This document shows positions 35,745-45,685 of a DNA stretch of 64,000 nucleotides, piece by piece. Under the pieces are notes generated by a model, which was not told where the DNA came from, did no database searches, and saw only the letters and a program-made list of their open reading frames with translations. Origin of the DNA: Bacilli bacterium (lineage in GTDB: Bacteria; Bacillota_I; Bacilli_A; RF39; UBA660); assembly GCA_017527675.1 (NCBI GenBank), contig JAFXPU010000004.1, positions 20,439 through 84,438 of the forward strand, read 5' to 3'. The position numbers and the translations under genes are program-made. Position 1 is the first letter of the stretch. Every line of letters begins with the position of its first letter.

Positions 35745-38642
35745 ATGAATTATACACCACTTTATATTAAAACAGATAATTCGCTTCTTGAAAGCTTAAT
35801 AAAAGTTGATGATTTAATTAAGTATGCTAAAGATAATAATCTAAAGTCCCTAGCAATTGCTGATAATAATCTGTATGGAGTTATGGATTTTTACATGCAA
35901 TGTAAAAAAAATGATATAAAACCTATTATTGGTTTAGAAGTAAAAATTAATAATAGTATTATGGTTTTATATGCCATGAATTTTAATGGTTACAAGAATT
36001 TAATAAAAATAAATATTATTAAATCAACACGTGACTTAACCATGAATGATATTGTTATTCACAATCAAGATTTAATATGTTTAGTTCCATATATTTATAA
36101 AGAATTATATGAAGATTTAAAAAATGTTTTTGAATATATATATTTAACATATAAAAATGAAAAAGAAAAACAGATGATTAATGATAAAGCTTTATATATG
36201 AATGAAACATTATGTTTATATAAAGATGATTTAAAATACTTATCTTATTTAGATAAAATAGCTGAAAGAGATACTAAGACTTATGTTGATAATTATTTAT
36301 TAAAATTTGAAGAAGTCAAAAAGTATTTAAATGAAAATAATGCAAAGATAGATAAATTATGTAATTTAGAAATACCTTTAGAACAAGATTTAGTGCCAAT
36401 ATTTGAAAATGATTTAAATATGTCATCATATGATTATTTAAAGAAAAAATGTATTGAAGGTATGAAAAAAATCTTTGGTGATAGTGTTTCTAAAGCCTAT
36501 CAAGAAAGATTAAAATATGAACTTGATATAATTAATAAAATGAATTTCAATGATTACTTTTTAATAGTTGCTGATTATGTTAATTATGCTAAAAATAATA
36601 ATATTATAGTTGGACCTGGACGTGGTAGTGCCGTTTCATCACTTGTTGCTTATTTACTTGGAATAACCGAAATAGACCCAGTTAAAAATGATTTATTATT
36701 TGAAAGATTTTTAAATGAAGCTCGTACAACAATGCCTGATATTGATATAGATTTTGAACATATTAAAAGGGAAGAAGTTATTGAATACTGTATTTCTAAG
36801 TATGGTAAGAAATGTGTTGTACCAATTATTTCTTTTGGTACAATGGGTGCTCGCCAAACCATTAGAGAAGTTGCTAATTTTTTAGATATTAATAATTATC
36901 TTGTAAATAATTTAAGTAAGATGATTGATGCTAATATTAGTTTAAAAGATAATTTTAAGAAAAAAGACATTATGGATTATATTACCAATAATGATTTACA
37001 AAAATTAGCTCATATATCTTTAAAATTAGAGGGTTTAAAACATCATACATCTTTACATGCTGCGGGTATCGTTATGTCATCTAAACCACTTGATGAAATA
37101 ATACCAATTGTTAATTATAATAATCGCTTTGTCACGGGTATTGATATGACATATTTAGAAAAAATAGGTCTTCTTAAAATGGATTTTTTAGCTATTAAGT
37201 ATTTAACTATAATTCATGAAATGATTGATGATATTAATAAAGAATATGATATAGATTTAAAATTTAGTGATATACCAAATAATGATTTAATGACTCTTGA
37301 TATTTTTAAAGAAGGAAATACTTTAGGAATATTTCAATTTGAATCAGCTGGTATGATTAATTTTTTAAAGAAATTAAAGCCAAAATCATTTGAAGATATT
37401 ACAATAGCTATGGCTTTATATAGACCAGGACCTATGCAAAATATTGATACTTATATAAATAATGCTAAAAATCCAAGCAGTATTAAGTATTTAGATGATA
37501 GTTTAATACCTATTTTAAAACCAACTTGTGGTATCTTAATTTATCAAGAGCAAATAATGCAAATGGCTATGACCTTAGCAGGTTATACGAAGGCTGAGGC
37601 GGATATTTTAAGAAAAGCCATGAGTAAAAAGAAAAAAGAATTATTACTTAATGAAGAAGATAAATTTATTAATGGATGTTTAAAAAATAATATTGGTAAA
37701 GATAAAGCTAAGAAAATATATGATTTAATGCTTAAATTTGCTGAATATGGTTTTAATAAATCACATTCATATGGTTATTCACTAGTTTCTTATCGTATGG
37801 CATATATAAAGGCTCATTATCCATATATATTTATGAATCATATTTTAAATGAAGAAATGTCTGATAAAGATAAGGTTAAAAAGTATTTTAAGGAATGCAA
37901 AAAAAATAAAATTAATATTTTAAAACCAAATATTAATTTATCAGATAAAACTTTTATAGAAGATAATGGATCACTTTTATACCCTTTAAATGCCATTAAA
38001 GATATCCCAATTACTTTAATTAATGAAATAATTGAAAAAAGAAAAGAAAAGATTTTTTCTGATATTTTTGATTTTGTTTCTCGTATTGAGTTCAAATTAA
38101 CTAAGGAAATACTTGGTAATTTAGTTAAATCTGGATGTTTTGAAAGATTAAATTCTAATATGAAGGTTTTAATTAATAATTTAGATGTTATTATTAACTA
38201 TGGTGAACTTGCTCATGATATTGGTGCAGATAATAGTCTAAAACCTGTATTAGATTATTGCGATGATTATGATTTAAAAGAAAAATTATTCTTTGAAAAA
38301 GAATTATTTGGAGTTTACCTATCTAATCATCCAACTATTTACTATAAGTCTAAAACTAATAATATAGTAGATATTATTGATTGTGAAAAATATTTTGATA
38401 AGGAAATAAATATTATTGTTATAATAGATAGTTTAAGAAAAATAATGACAAAGAAAAATGATCATATGGCCTTTATTTTAGGTTCTGATGAAACCGATGA
38501 AATTGATTTAACTTTATTTCCTAAAACACTAAAGCAATATGAAAATATTGATAATGGAAATGTTATTTTAGTAAAAGGCAAGGTAGAAAAGAGATTTGAT
38601 AAATATCAAATAGTTGTAGATAAATTAAAAGTTTTAGAATAA
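35745..38642 (+). CDS. dnaE: DNA polymerase III alpha subunit, DnaE type
   Basis: 965 residues, shorter than the usual ~1100. The polymerase core is complete: GRGSAVSSLVAYLLG (about 292), PDIDIDFEH with catalytic aspartates (about 331), LHAAGIVMSS, YRPGPMQNID and FAEYGFNKSHSYGYS. The N-terminal PHP domain has lost its metal-binding histidines: the HxH start reads YIKTDNS and the TDH motif reads IADNN. An OB fold closes the protein. In Bacillus, DnaE extends RNA primers before handing over to PolC, and both polymerases are present here. GTAGGAGG precedes the ATG. Confidence 0.95.
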   Translation: MNYTPLYIKTDNSLLESLIKVDDLIKYAKDNNLKSLAIADNNLYGVMDFYMQCKKNDIKPIIGLEVKINNSIMVLYAMNFNGYKNLIKINIIKSTRDLTMNDIVIHNQDLICLVPYIYKELYEDLKNVFEYIYLTYKNEKEKQMINDKALYMNETLCLYKDDLKYLSYLDKIAERDTKTYVDNYLLKFEEVKKYLNENNAKIDKLCNLEIPLEQDLVPIFENDLNMSSYDYLKKKCIEGMKKIFGDSVSKAYQERLKYELDIINKMNFNDYFLIVADYVNYAKNNNIIVGPGRGSAVSSLVAYLLGITEIDPVKNDLLFERFLNEARTTMPDIDIDFEHIKREEVIEYCISKYGKKCVVPIISFGTMGARQTIREVANFLDINNYLVNNLSKMIDANISLKDNFKKKDIMDYITNNDLQKLAHISLKLEGLKHHTSLHAAGIVMSSKPLDEIIPIVNYNNRFVTGIDMTYLEKIGLLKMDFLAIKYLTIIHEMIDDINKEYDIDLKFSDIPNNDLMTLDIFKEGNTLGIFQFESAGMINFLKKLKPKSFEDITIAMALYRPGPMQNIDTYINNAKNPSSIKYLDDSLIPILKPTCGILIYQEQIMQMAMTLAGYTKAEADILRKAMSKKKKELLLNEEDKFINGCLKNNIGKDKAKKIYDLMLKFAEYGFNKSHSYGYSLVSYRMAYIKAHYPYIFMNHILNEEMSDKDKVKKYFKECKKNKINILKPNINLSDKTFIEDNGSLLYPLNAIKDIPITLINEIIEKRKEKIFSDIFDFVSRIEFKLTKEILGNLVKSGCFERLNSNMKVLINNLDVIINYGELAHDIGADNSLKPVLDYCDDYDLKEKLFFEKELFGVYLSNHPTIYYKSKTNNIVDIIDCEKYFDKEINIIVIIDSLRKIMTKKNDHMAFILGSDETDEIDLTLFPKTLKQYENIDNGNVILVKGKVEKRFDKYQIVVDKLKVLE

Positions 38643-38672
38643 AAAAAATAAAAGTTTATACTTTTATTTTTT
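38643..38672. terminator. Bidirectional terminator after dnaE
   Basis: An A-rich arm ending AAATAAAAGT pairs with ACTTTTATTT around loop TTAT, with A and T runs on both sides; it sits between convergent genes. Confidence 0.75.
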
Positions 38673-39713
38673 TATGTATTTTTTTAATATTTCACCACTT
38701 ACAAGTTCTTCACTATCTAAACCAAAACTATTTAATACTTCAAGCGGTTCATAATGATATGATTGTTCAATAAAATTATCTGTAAGTAATTTAGCATATT
38801 CTGGATCATTTTTATAAATATCAAAATATTTTAAACCAACTAAAATACCATAACTATATTGAATATCATTAAAAATATAGGTGTTTGATAACTCATTTGT
38901 TGTTAGATCATCATTAAAATCAATTAAATATTTACATAAATTATCAAGATAAGCATTAAAGCATGTATCAATATCTTTAGTGTATATATTTTTTTCTTTT
39001 ATATAATGATAAAAAGCAAATTGTAAAAAGAATGAATATACTTCTTGAAAAAAGTAATTATAATTTTCACATGTTTTATTATTTTTTAATAAATCATATT
39101 GTCTTAAATGGGCAGTTTCATGAACAATTGTTGCTGCATCATCTATGTTGCTATTTAAAAAGAATGATAAATATGGAGTTTTATTATTGCTAAGTGGAGT
39201 AAATAAACCGCCTAAATCAGATTCATCAAATTCTTTTATTAAGATATGATTTTTTTTCTCAATAGTATTATATGCATTTAATAATTTATTATCATAATAA
39301 TTCATAAATTCTTTAGCATAATTAACTATCTCTTGATAATTACCTATGTAATTTAATTCATGATATTTTTTTTCAAAATTATTTTCAATAAATAAATCAG
39401 ATAATTCAGATACAGCAAGATGATAATCAAGGTCTTTATTTACTAGATTATAAAGTCGACGATGGTTCTTTAAAAATATTTTAAAACGATTATCAGAATC
39501 AAGAACACTAATAGATCTTGCAACATAATCCTCTACTTCAGGATAGTCATATAAATCAAAATAATTTGCTAGAGTATATAGGTTATTTAATTCAACAGCC
39601 AAACGATTAAAATTAGATTTTGAATCTGCTTTTTTTAATTCAGTTATTAAGGTGCGCATATCTTTATATAATTCTAGTTCAGCTTTCTTGTTATCGAATT
39701 TATCAAAACTCAT
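38664..39713 (-). CDS. HExxH putative metallopeptidase, paralog 1
   Basis: 349 residues, no signal peptide. The centre reads AATIVHETAHLRQYD with HExxH at 198-202. NYFFQEVYSFFLQFAF follows with Glu224, spaced as a gluzincin third ligand. The arrangement recalls M3-like peptidases, but overall I do not recognise the family. It is the second gene of a two-gene unit: its ATG lies 14 nt after the stop of a clear paralog at 39728-40726. The two share length, the HExxH and E-V-Y-S spacing, and a C-terminal segment (DDIQYSYGILVG against DDLQYAFGQAIA). Probably cytoplasmic zinc peptidases; substrate unknown. Confidence 0.7.
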   Translation of the reverse strand: MSFDKFDNKKAELELYKDMRTLITELKKADSKSNFNRLAVELNNLYTLANYFDLYDYPEVEDYVARSISVLDSDNRFKIFLKNHRRLYNLVNKDLDYHLAVSELSDLFIENNFEKKYHELNYIGNYQEIVNYAKEFMNYYDNKLLNAYNTIEKKNHILIKEFDESDLGGLFTPLSNNKTPYLSFFLNSNIDDAATIVHETAHLRQYDLLKNNKTCENYNYFFQEVYSFFLQFAFYHYIKEKNIYTKDIDTCFNAYLDNLCKYLIDFNDDLTTNELSNTYIFNDIQYSYGILVGLKYFDIYKNDPEYAKLLTDNFIEQSYHYEPLEVLNSFGLDSEELVSGEILKKYIKK

Positions 39714-39727
39714 AATATCACCTACAA

Positions 39728-40726
39728 TTATTTTAAAAAGTTATCTATTTTCTTTTGAGTTAATAATTTTTTCTTATTAATATTTAATTCATCTAATACT
39801 TTATCAGAATCATATGATGATGATTTAGTTATAAATTTTTCCATATCATAATCAGCTCTTTCAGGATCAATTAGATATTTATTATAGTAATATATTGCTA
39901 TTGCTTGACCAAAAGCATATTGTAAATCATCAAAGACAAGATCATCAGAAAATTTTATTTTTCCACTATAATAATTATTTAAACGGACTAAATGCATTCG
40001 TAAAAGTTGCAATACATTCTTTTTAATCGCCAAACCATCTTTTTTATATAATCCTTGATCAGATAGAAATTTAAGATATAAAAATTGAACATAATGTGAA
40101 TATACTTCACTATAAAAGTAATCTAAACTTTTACTTTTTACCAACGATTTATTCCATTGGTAACAATGTCCTACCTCATGGACAAGACAATCACCATCTA
40201 CAATATTATTTTTCTTAAGTAATATTATATATGGTGAACTATGATGAAAAAGATAACTAACACCTTTATAATCAATATTATCATTGTAATCAAATATTTT
40301 TATGTGATTATTAGATTTTAAATCTCTAAAGATATCATATAACTCAGAATTATAATGTGACATAAAGTCACTAATTAGTTCTAAATTATTGTTTATATCA
40401 ACCTTTTTAAGTTTTAATTTTAAATCATCTTCTTCAAAATCGATATATTTATATTTTTTAGAAAGAAATAATAAATAGTCTTTATCTAAATTAACATTTT
40501 TCTTAAATAATGATTCTTGCTGATAAAATAATAAAAGTTTTCTTGCTTTATATAATAACTGATGCTTGTCAATAAAATCTTTGTTAGGTTTTTTAATAGC
40601 TAAATCGTTTATAATTTCTTCAAATGCCATTAAATCTTCAAAGTCATTATAGTTTGGTTTATGAAGATAATTTTTTAATGTTTTTTTATAATCTTCATAA
40701 ATAGATAATTCAAATTGATCAAGCAT
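39728..40726 (-). CDS. HExxH putative metallopeptidase, paralog 2
   Basis: 332 residues, no signal peptide. GDCLVHEVGHCYQWNKS carries HExxH at 183-187, and YFYSEVYSHYVQFLYLKF carries the matching Glu207. The N-terminal half is helical and charged. It is the first gene of the pair with the paralog at 38664. AAGGAGG lies upstream of the ATG. Tandem duplication with strong divergence suggests an old event and possibly different substrates. No domain name can be given with confidence. Confidence 0.7.
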   Translation of the reverse strand: MLDQFELSIYEDYKKTLKNYLHKPNYNDFEDLMAFEEIINDLAIKKPNKDFIDKHQLLYKARKLLLFYQQESLFKKNVNLDKDYLLFLSKKYKYIDFEEDDLKLKLKKVDINNNLELISDFMSHYNSELYDIFRDLKSNNHIKIFDYNDNIDYKGVSYLFHHSSPYIILLKKNNIVDGDCLVHEVGHCYQWNKSLVKSKSLDYFYSEVYSHYVQFLYLKFLSDQGLYKKDGLAIKKNVLQLLRMHLVRLNNYYSGKIKFSDDLVFDDLQYAFGQAIAIYYYNKYLIDPERADYDMEKFITKSSSYDSDKVLDELNINKKKLLTQKKIDNFLK

Positions 40727-40876
40727 TAGATTTCCTCCTTTTTTTGTCTAGTTGCTATTATAATACAAATATAAAAAAAGTCAAAGAAAAATATAAAAAA
40801 AAGATAAAAAATCTTTTCATTTTTTGGATAATGTGTTAGAATTAATTGTAGTAGACGTAAAAATGGGAGGAACTTT

Positions 40877-41281
40877 ATGGGATTTATTAAGAAATTATTC
40901 AAAGAAGAAGAAGAAGATATTTTCAGTGGAGATGAAAATCAATTTTATGAAATAACTGAAGCTGAAGCTATGGCTGAAGATGGAGGAGCTAAAATGATTC
41001 TTTTAGAACCAAGAGCATTCTCTGAATCTCAACAAATAGCTGATCATTTAAAGAAGAGAAATACAGTTGTTGTTAACTTAAAAAGAGTTACATCAGATCA
41101 AGCAAAACGTATTGTTGACTTCTTAAGTGGAACAATATATGCTATCGGTGGCGATTTACAAAAAATCGGTGGTGGAATTTTCTTATGTACACCTAAAAAT
41201 ATTAATGTACAAGGTAAAATATCAGATGATGCTGATGGTGCAGATGTACATGATAATGATGATATAAATATTGAATGGTAA
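40877..41281 (+). CDS. sepF: Cell division protein SepF
   Basis: 134 residues. The N-terminal amphipathic helix [14 protein letters not shown] suits membrane binding, and the core carries [50 protein letters not shown] and [11 protein letters not shown]. SepF aligns FtsZ filaments on the membrane. It precedes divIVA by 42 nt, a pairing conserved in Gram-positive bacteria. GGGAGG lies 6 nt upstream of the ATG. Confidence 0.95.
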   Translation: MGFIKKLFKEEEEDIFSGDENQFYEITEAEAMAEDGGAKMILLEPRAFSESQQIADHLKKRNTVVVNLKRVTSDQAKRIVDFLSGTIYAIGGDLQKIGGGIFLCTPKNINVQGKISDDADGADVHDNDDINIEW

Positions 41282-41323
41282 TATTTTAGTTTTTAAGTAG
41301 ATTTGTTGTGCGAGGAGATTAGT

Positions 41324-41803
41324 ATGGAAAAGTTTAGCCGTGTACTTCGTGGGTATGATCCTGATGAAGTAAATGCATTTTTAGATCAAATAATTAGACA
41401 AGTTGAAGCAATGGTTAATGATATAAAAATTAAGGATGCCAAAATAGCTAGTTTAAAAGAACAAGTTAATGGTATGAATGATGAAATAGCTAATGTTGAC
41501 CATTTGAAAGAAAAACTTGCTCAATATGAAAGAATAGAAGGAACATTAAATAGAGCTATTATTATGGCTCAAAAAACTTCTGATCAAATTAAATCTACGG
41601 CTCATCGCGAATCTGAAATACTAATCGAAGATGCAAAGAAAAATGCAAGTCGCATTGTTAATGAAGCATTACTTAAGGCTGAAAAAACTGAAGCTGAAAC
41701 AGCAATGCTAAGACGTAATATAAATGTATTTAAAAGAAAATTAAAAGATATCATTGAATCTCAATTAGAAATAGTTGAAGATATTGAAAAAGTTGAAATA
41801 TAA
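41324..41803 (+). CDS. divIVA: DivIVA-family protein
   Basis: 159 residues from the ATG at 41324, which has CGAGGAG 6 nt upstream. The N-terminal lipid-binding domain is recognisable from KFSRVLRGYDPDEVNAFLDQ; usual DivIVA proteins have about 12 residues before this, so this start gives a shortened N-terminus. An in-frame TTG at 41303 would add seven residues but has no better ribosome site. The rest is coiled coil (about 30-155). DivIVA marks curved membranes at poles and septa. Its position after sepF is conserved. Confidence 0.9.
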   Translation: MEKFSRVLRGYDPDEVNAFLDQIIRQVEAMVNDIKIKDAKIASLKEQVNGMNDEIANVDHLKEKLAQYERIEGTLNRAIIMAQKTSDQIKSTAHRESEILIEDAKKNASRIVNEALLKAEKTEAETAMLRRNINVFKRKLKDIIESQLEIVEDIEKVEI

Positions 41804-41809
41804 AAACAA

Positions 41810-42010
41810 ATGATGAAGACGTTAATTATGAATACTTAGTAGAGAGCCTATGGTTGGTGAGAATAGGTAGGGATAGTAATTAAGGATCACTTCTGATGTT
41901 ATTTAGGGATAAGCTAAATACGTTAACTTGCGTTAATAGATTAAGTGCATGAAATTCATGAATTAAGGTGGTACCACGCGTAAGCGCCCTTAAATTTATG
42001 GATTTTTTTT
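41810..42010 (+). ncRNA. T-box riboswitch, Ile (ATC) specifier
   Basis: The stem I apical GGTTGGTGAGAA element is at about 41852-41863. The specifier context AAGGATCAC puts ATC, an isoleucine codon, at 41886-41888. The T-box AAGGTGGTACCACGCG is at 41965-41980. A terminator stem (TTAAGG pairing with CCTTAA) and a T run end at about 42010. It would respond to uncharged tRNA-Ile. It leads a two-gene unit in which a CYTH-domain gene comes before ileS. Confidence 0.92.
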
Positions 42011-42021
42011 TTGGAGGTTTT

Positions 42022-42585
42022 ATGAAAACTGAGTATGAAGTTAGATTATTAGAAATTGACCATGATTTAATGATAGAAAAATTAGAAAAGTTAGGAGCTC
42101 AAAAAGTATTTGGTGCTATGCAGGAGCGAAAAGTATATGATTTTCATCCTGTTGATCCTAATCGTTGGATTAGATTGCGTACAAATGGTTTGAAAACAAC
42201 TCTAACTATAAAAGAGTTAAAGGATAAAACAATTACAGGTACTAAGGAAGCAGAAATTGAGGTATCTTCATTTGCTGATACTGATGAGATACTAAATCAA
42301 TTAGGTTATGAAGCTCGCTCTTATCAACAAAATTTTCGAATACAATATATATTAGATGATGTGGAAATAGATTTAGATAGATGGCCACTAATACCTGAAT
42401 ATATGGAAATAGAGGGTAAATCTACTGCTGATGTTTATGCTGTTTTAGATAAACTTGGAATAAATAAAGATGCTGTTACAACAATGGATGTTGATAGCAT
42501 CTATAAATATTATGGTATTGATGATATATGTCATATGCCAAAATTATTATTTAAGGAGGAAGATGAAAAATGTTTAAAGAATTAG
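42022..42585 (+). CDS. CYTH-domain protein (class IV cyclase/triphosphatase-like)
   Basis: 187 residues from the ATG at 42022, preceded by TTGGAGG; a longer frame from 41968 runs through the T-box and has no ribosome site. EYEVRLLEID at the start, WIRLRTNGLKTTLTIKEL, EAEIEV and DDVEIDLDRWPLIPEYMEIE follow the CYTH pattern of alternating charged beta strands forming a triphosphate-binding tunnel. Members hydrolyse triphosphates or make cAMP; the substrate here is unknown. It lies between the Ile T-box and ileS and overlaps ileS by 16 nt, so its expression should rise on isoleucine starvation. Confidence 0.85.
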   Translation: MKTEYEVRLLEIDHDLMIEKLEKLGAQKVFGAMQERKVYDFHPVDPNRWIRLRTNGLKTTLTIKELKDKTITGTKEAEIEVSSFADTDEILNQLGYEARSYQQNFRIQYILDDVEIDLDRWPLIPEYMEIEGKSTADVYAVLDKLGINKDAVTTMDVDSIYKYYGIDDICHMPKLLFKEEDEKCLKN

Positions 42586-45500
42586 ATAAAAGACCTACTC
42601 ATGAAGTAGAAGCAGATATCTTAAAAACTTGGAAGAGTCAAGATATCTTAAATAAAACAATCGAAAATAGAAAAGATAAAGATAACTGGGTATTCTATGA
42701 TGGACCAGCTACTGCTAATGGTATGCCAGGATTACATCACATGGTATCAAAATTTTTGAAAGATTCATTTTGTAAATATCAAACTATGCAAGGTAATCGT
42801 GTTTTAAGAAAAGTAGGATGGGATACTCATGGTTTACCAGTTGAAGTTAATGTTGAAAAGAAATTAGGTTTTTCTGGCAAAGCTGATATCGAAAAATATG
42901 GTATAAAAGAATTTAACAAATTATGCAAAGAAACTGTTTGGGAAAATGAAGAGGCATTTAGAAGATTAACAGATGAAATGGGACAATTTATTGATCTAGA
43001 TAACCGTTATATTACATATGATAATAATTATATTGAAACTGAATGGTGGATTTTAAAGAAATTTTTTGATGAAGGATTATTCTATGAAGGTGTTAAAATC
43101 ATGCCTTGGTGTCCAAGATGTGGAACTGGTTTAGCTTCACATGAAGTTGCTCAAGGATATAAAGAAATTGATGCTAATACTGTAATCGTACCATTTAAGA
43201 AAAAAGATGAAGATGCGTACTTCCTAGTTTGGACAACTACTCCATGGACTTTAATATCTAATGTAGCATTATGTGTTAATCCAAAAGAAGAATATGTTAA
43301 AGTTGAATCAATGGGCTATAAATTTATCCTTGCTAAAGCCCTTGCTAATGCTGTTTTAGGTGATGAATATATAGTACTTGAAACTTATAAAGGAAAAGAT
43401 TTAGAATATGCTGAATATGAGCAATTAATTCCATCTGATATTGAGGTAAAAGGTAAAGGATTCTTTGTAACATGTGATAATTACGTAACAATGTCAGATG
43501 GTACTGGTATAGTTCATATTGCTCCTGCTTTTGGTGAAGATGATGCTAATGTTGGTAAAAAATATAAATTACCATATGTTAATCCAGTTGGTGAAGATGC
43601 TTGCTATACAGCTGGTTTATGGAAGGGTATGAATATTTTTGATGCTGATTTAGAAGTAATTAAGTGGTTAAAAGAAAATGATAAATTATTTAAAAAGCAA
43701 AAAATTAAACATGACTATCCACATTGTTGGAGATGTGATTCACCACTTGTATACTACTCACGTCCATCATTCTATCTTGAGGTTACTAAATTGCAAGATA
43801 AAATTATTGCTGAAAACAAAAAAGTTAATTGGTATCCATCTTTTGTTGGTGAAAAAAGATTTGGAAATTGGCTTGAAAATATGAATGACTGGGCTATATC
43901 ACGTAATAGATACTGGGGTACACCACTTCCTTTATGGAGATGTAGTTGTGGTCATGATGAAATGATTGGATCACGTGAAGAACTAGCTTCTAAAGCTCAA
44001 GAAACGGTAGATCCAGCAACTATTGATTTACATAGACCATTTGTTGATGATATTCATTTAACATGTCCTGAATGTGGTAAAGCTATGAATCGTGTATCTG
44101 AGGTAATCGATTGTTGGTTTGATTCAGGATCAATGCCATTTGCACAATATCATTATCCATTTGAAAATATGGAACTTTGGGAATCTCAATATCCAGCAGA
44201 TTTTATTGCTGAAGGTATCGATCAAACACGTGGTTGGTTCTATTCTTTACTTGTTTTAGGTGTATTTGTAACAGGAAAGAGTCCATATAAAAATGTTTTA
44301 GTTAATGAATTATTACTTGATAAAAATGGTCAAAAGATGCATAAATCAAAAGGTAATGCTGTTGAACCATTTACAACAATGCAAAAATATGGTGCTGATC
44401 CAGTTAGATGGTATTTAGCTTATGTATCACCAACTTGGACACCACTTAAATTTAATGAAGATGATATTAAAGAAGTACATTCTAAATTCTTTAATCCATT
44501 TAAAAATACTTATACATTCTTCCAAACTTATGCAAACATTGATAAAATCGATATTAAAGATTGTAATGTTGCATATGAAGATCGAGAAGAAATTGATAAA
44601 TGGTTAATATCTAAATACAATAAATTATTAGAAAAATGTACTGAATATTATGATCAATATGATTTGAATCAAGTAGTACGTGATGTTACTAACTTTGTTT
44701 CAGACGATTTATCAAACTGGTATATAAGACGTAATAGAAATAGATTCTGGTCATCTGAATTTGATGATTCTAAAAAAGCTGTATATCAAACTACTTATGA
44801 AATCTTAACTGGTTTATGTAAGTTATGTGCACCAATTATTCCATTTACAACTGAAGAAATCTATAAAAATTTAACTGGTGAAGAATCAGTCCATTTAGCA
44901 GATTTCCCTGTATATTCTAAGAAATTAATGAATGATAAAATTGAAGAAAAAATGGATTTAGTAAGAGATTTAATCTCAATTGGACGTTATGTACGTGAGG
45001 AAAATAAAATTAAAGTTCGTCAACCTATTTCAGAAGTGTTAGTTGATGGTAAATATGAAACTATTTTAGGAGATCTTGTTAACTTAATTAATGAAGAATT
45101 AAATGTTAAGAAAGTTACATTTGTTTCAGACTTAGGTGAGTACATGAACTTTAATGTTAAACCAAACTTTAAAGTATGTGGTTCTATGTTTGGACCAAAG
45201 ATTAAAGATTATCAAAATTTACTTTTAAATTTATTAGATGAAGAAATTGAACAATTATTAAATGATCAAGAAATAAAAGTTGAATTTGATGGTTCAATGT
45301 TAACTATTACACCTGATATGGTAGATATTCGTATTGATTCTAAAGAAGGATTTAATGTTGGTATGGAAAATAATAAATTCATTATTTTAAATACGGAGTT
45401 AACTAAAGAATTAATATATGAAGGTTTAGCTCGTGAATTTGTATCTAAAGTTCAAAATTTAAGAAAAACAACAGGATTAGATATAGCTGATCGTATTAAG

Positions 45501-45659
45501 CTATATTATTCAGGTGATGATGAAGTTAAAGAAGCTTTAGAAATGTTTAAAGACTATGTAACTAAAGAAACTTTAGCAACAGAATTTATATATCAAGAAA
45601 ATAGTGAACATATTGATTTAAATGGTCATGATGCAACTTATGCTATTGAAAAAAATTAG
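42570..45659 (+). CDS. ileS: Isoleucyl-tRNA synthetase, type 2, with GxHH signature
   Basis: 1029 residues, as in type 2 (eukaryote-like) IleRS. The first signature reads PATANGMPGLHHM; where class I synthetases have HxGH, this has GLHH (residues 54-57). The second signature is KMHKSKGN at about 590. Zinc-type cysteine pairs MPWCPRCG and CWRCDSP, the editing domain and DWAISRNRYWGTPLP are present. Type 2 IleRS is generally less sensitive to mupirocin, and an altered GxHH motif has been linked in the literature to very strong resistance. Regulated by the Ile T-box; AGGAGG lies before the ATG inside the CYTH gene. Confidence 0.95.
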   Translation: MFKELDKRPTHEVEADILKTWKSQDILNKTIENRKDKDNWVFYDGPATANGMPGLHHMVSKFLKDSFCKYQTMQGNRVLRKVGWDTHGLPVEVNVEKKLGFSGKADIEKYGIKEFNKLCKETVWENEEAFRRLTDEMGQFIDLDNRYITYDNNYIETEWWILKKFFDEGLFYEGVKIMPWCPRCGTGLASHEVAQGYKEIDANTVIVPFKKKDEDAYFLVWTTTPWTLISNVALCVNPKEEYVKVESMGYKFILAKALANAVLGDEYIVLETYKGKDLEYAEYEQLIPSDIEVKGKGFFVTCDNYVTMSDGTGIVHIAPAFGEDDANVGKKYKLPYVNPVGEDACYTAGLWKGMNIFDADLEVIKWLKENDKLFKKQKIKHDYPHCWRCDSPLVYYSRPSFYLEVTKLQDKIIAENKKVNWYPSFVGEKRFGNWLENMNDWAISRNRYWGTPLPLWRCSCGHDEMIGSREELASKAQETVDPATIDLHRPFVDDIHLTCPECGKAMNRVSEVIDCWFDSGSMPFAQYHYPFENMELWESQYPADFIAEGIDQTRGWFYSLLVLGVFVTGKSPYKNVLVNELLLDKNGQKMHKSKGNAVEPFTTMQKYGADPVRWYLAYVSPTWTPLKFNEDDIKEVHSKFFNPFKNTYTFFQTYANIDKIDIKDCNVAYEDREEIDKWLISKYNKLLEKCTEYYDQYDLNQVVRDVTNFVSDDLSNWYIRRNRNRFWSSEFDDSKKAVYQTTYEILTGLCKLCAPIIPFTTEEIYKNLTGEESVHLADFPVYSKKLMNDKIEEKMDLVRDLISIGRYVREENKIKVRQPISEVLVDGKYETILGDLVNLINEELNVKKVTFVSDLGEYMNFNVKPNFKVCGSMFGPKIKDYQNLLLNLLDEEIEQLLNDQEIKVEFDGSMLTITPDMVDIRIDSKEGFNVGMENNKFIILNTELTKELIYEGLAREFVSKVQNLRKTTGLDIADRIKLYYSGDDEVKEALEMFKDYVTKETLATEFIYQENSEHIDLNGHDATYAIEKN

Positions 45660-45684
45660 ATTCTAATTATTAGAATCTTTTTTT
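45658..45684 (+). terminator. ileS terminator
   Basis: AGATTCTAA (45658-45666) pairs with TTAGAATCT (45670-45678), followed by T. Confidence 0.85.
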
Positions 45685-45685
45685 A

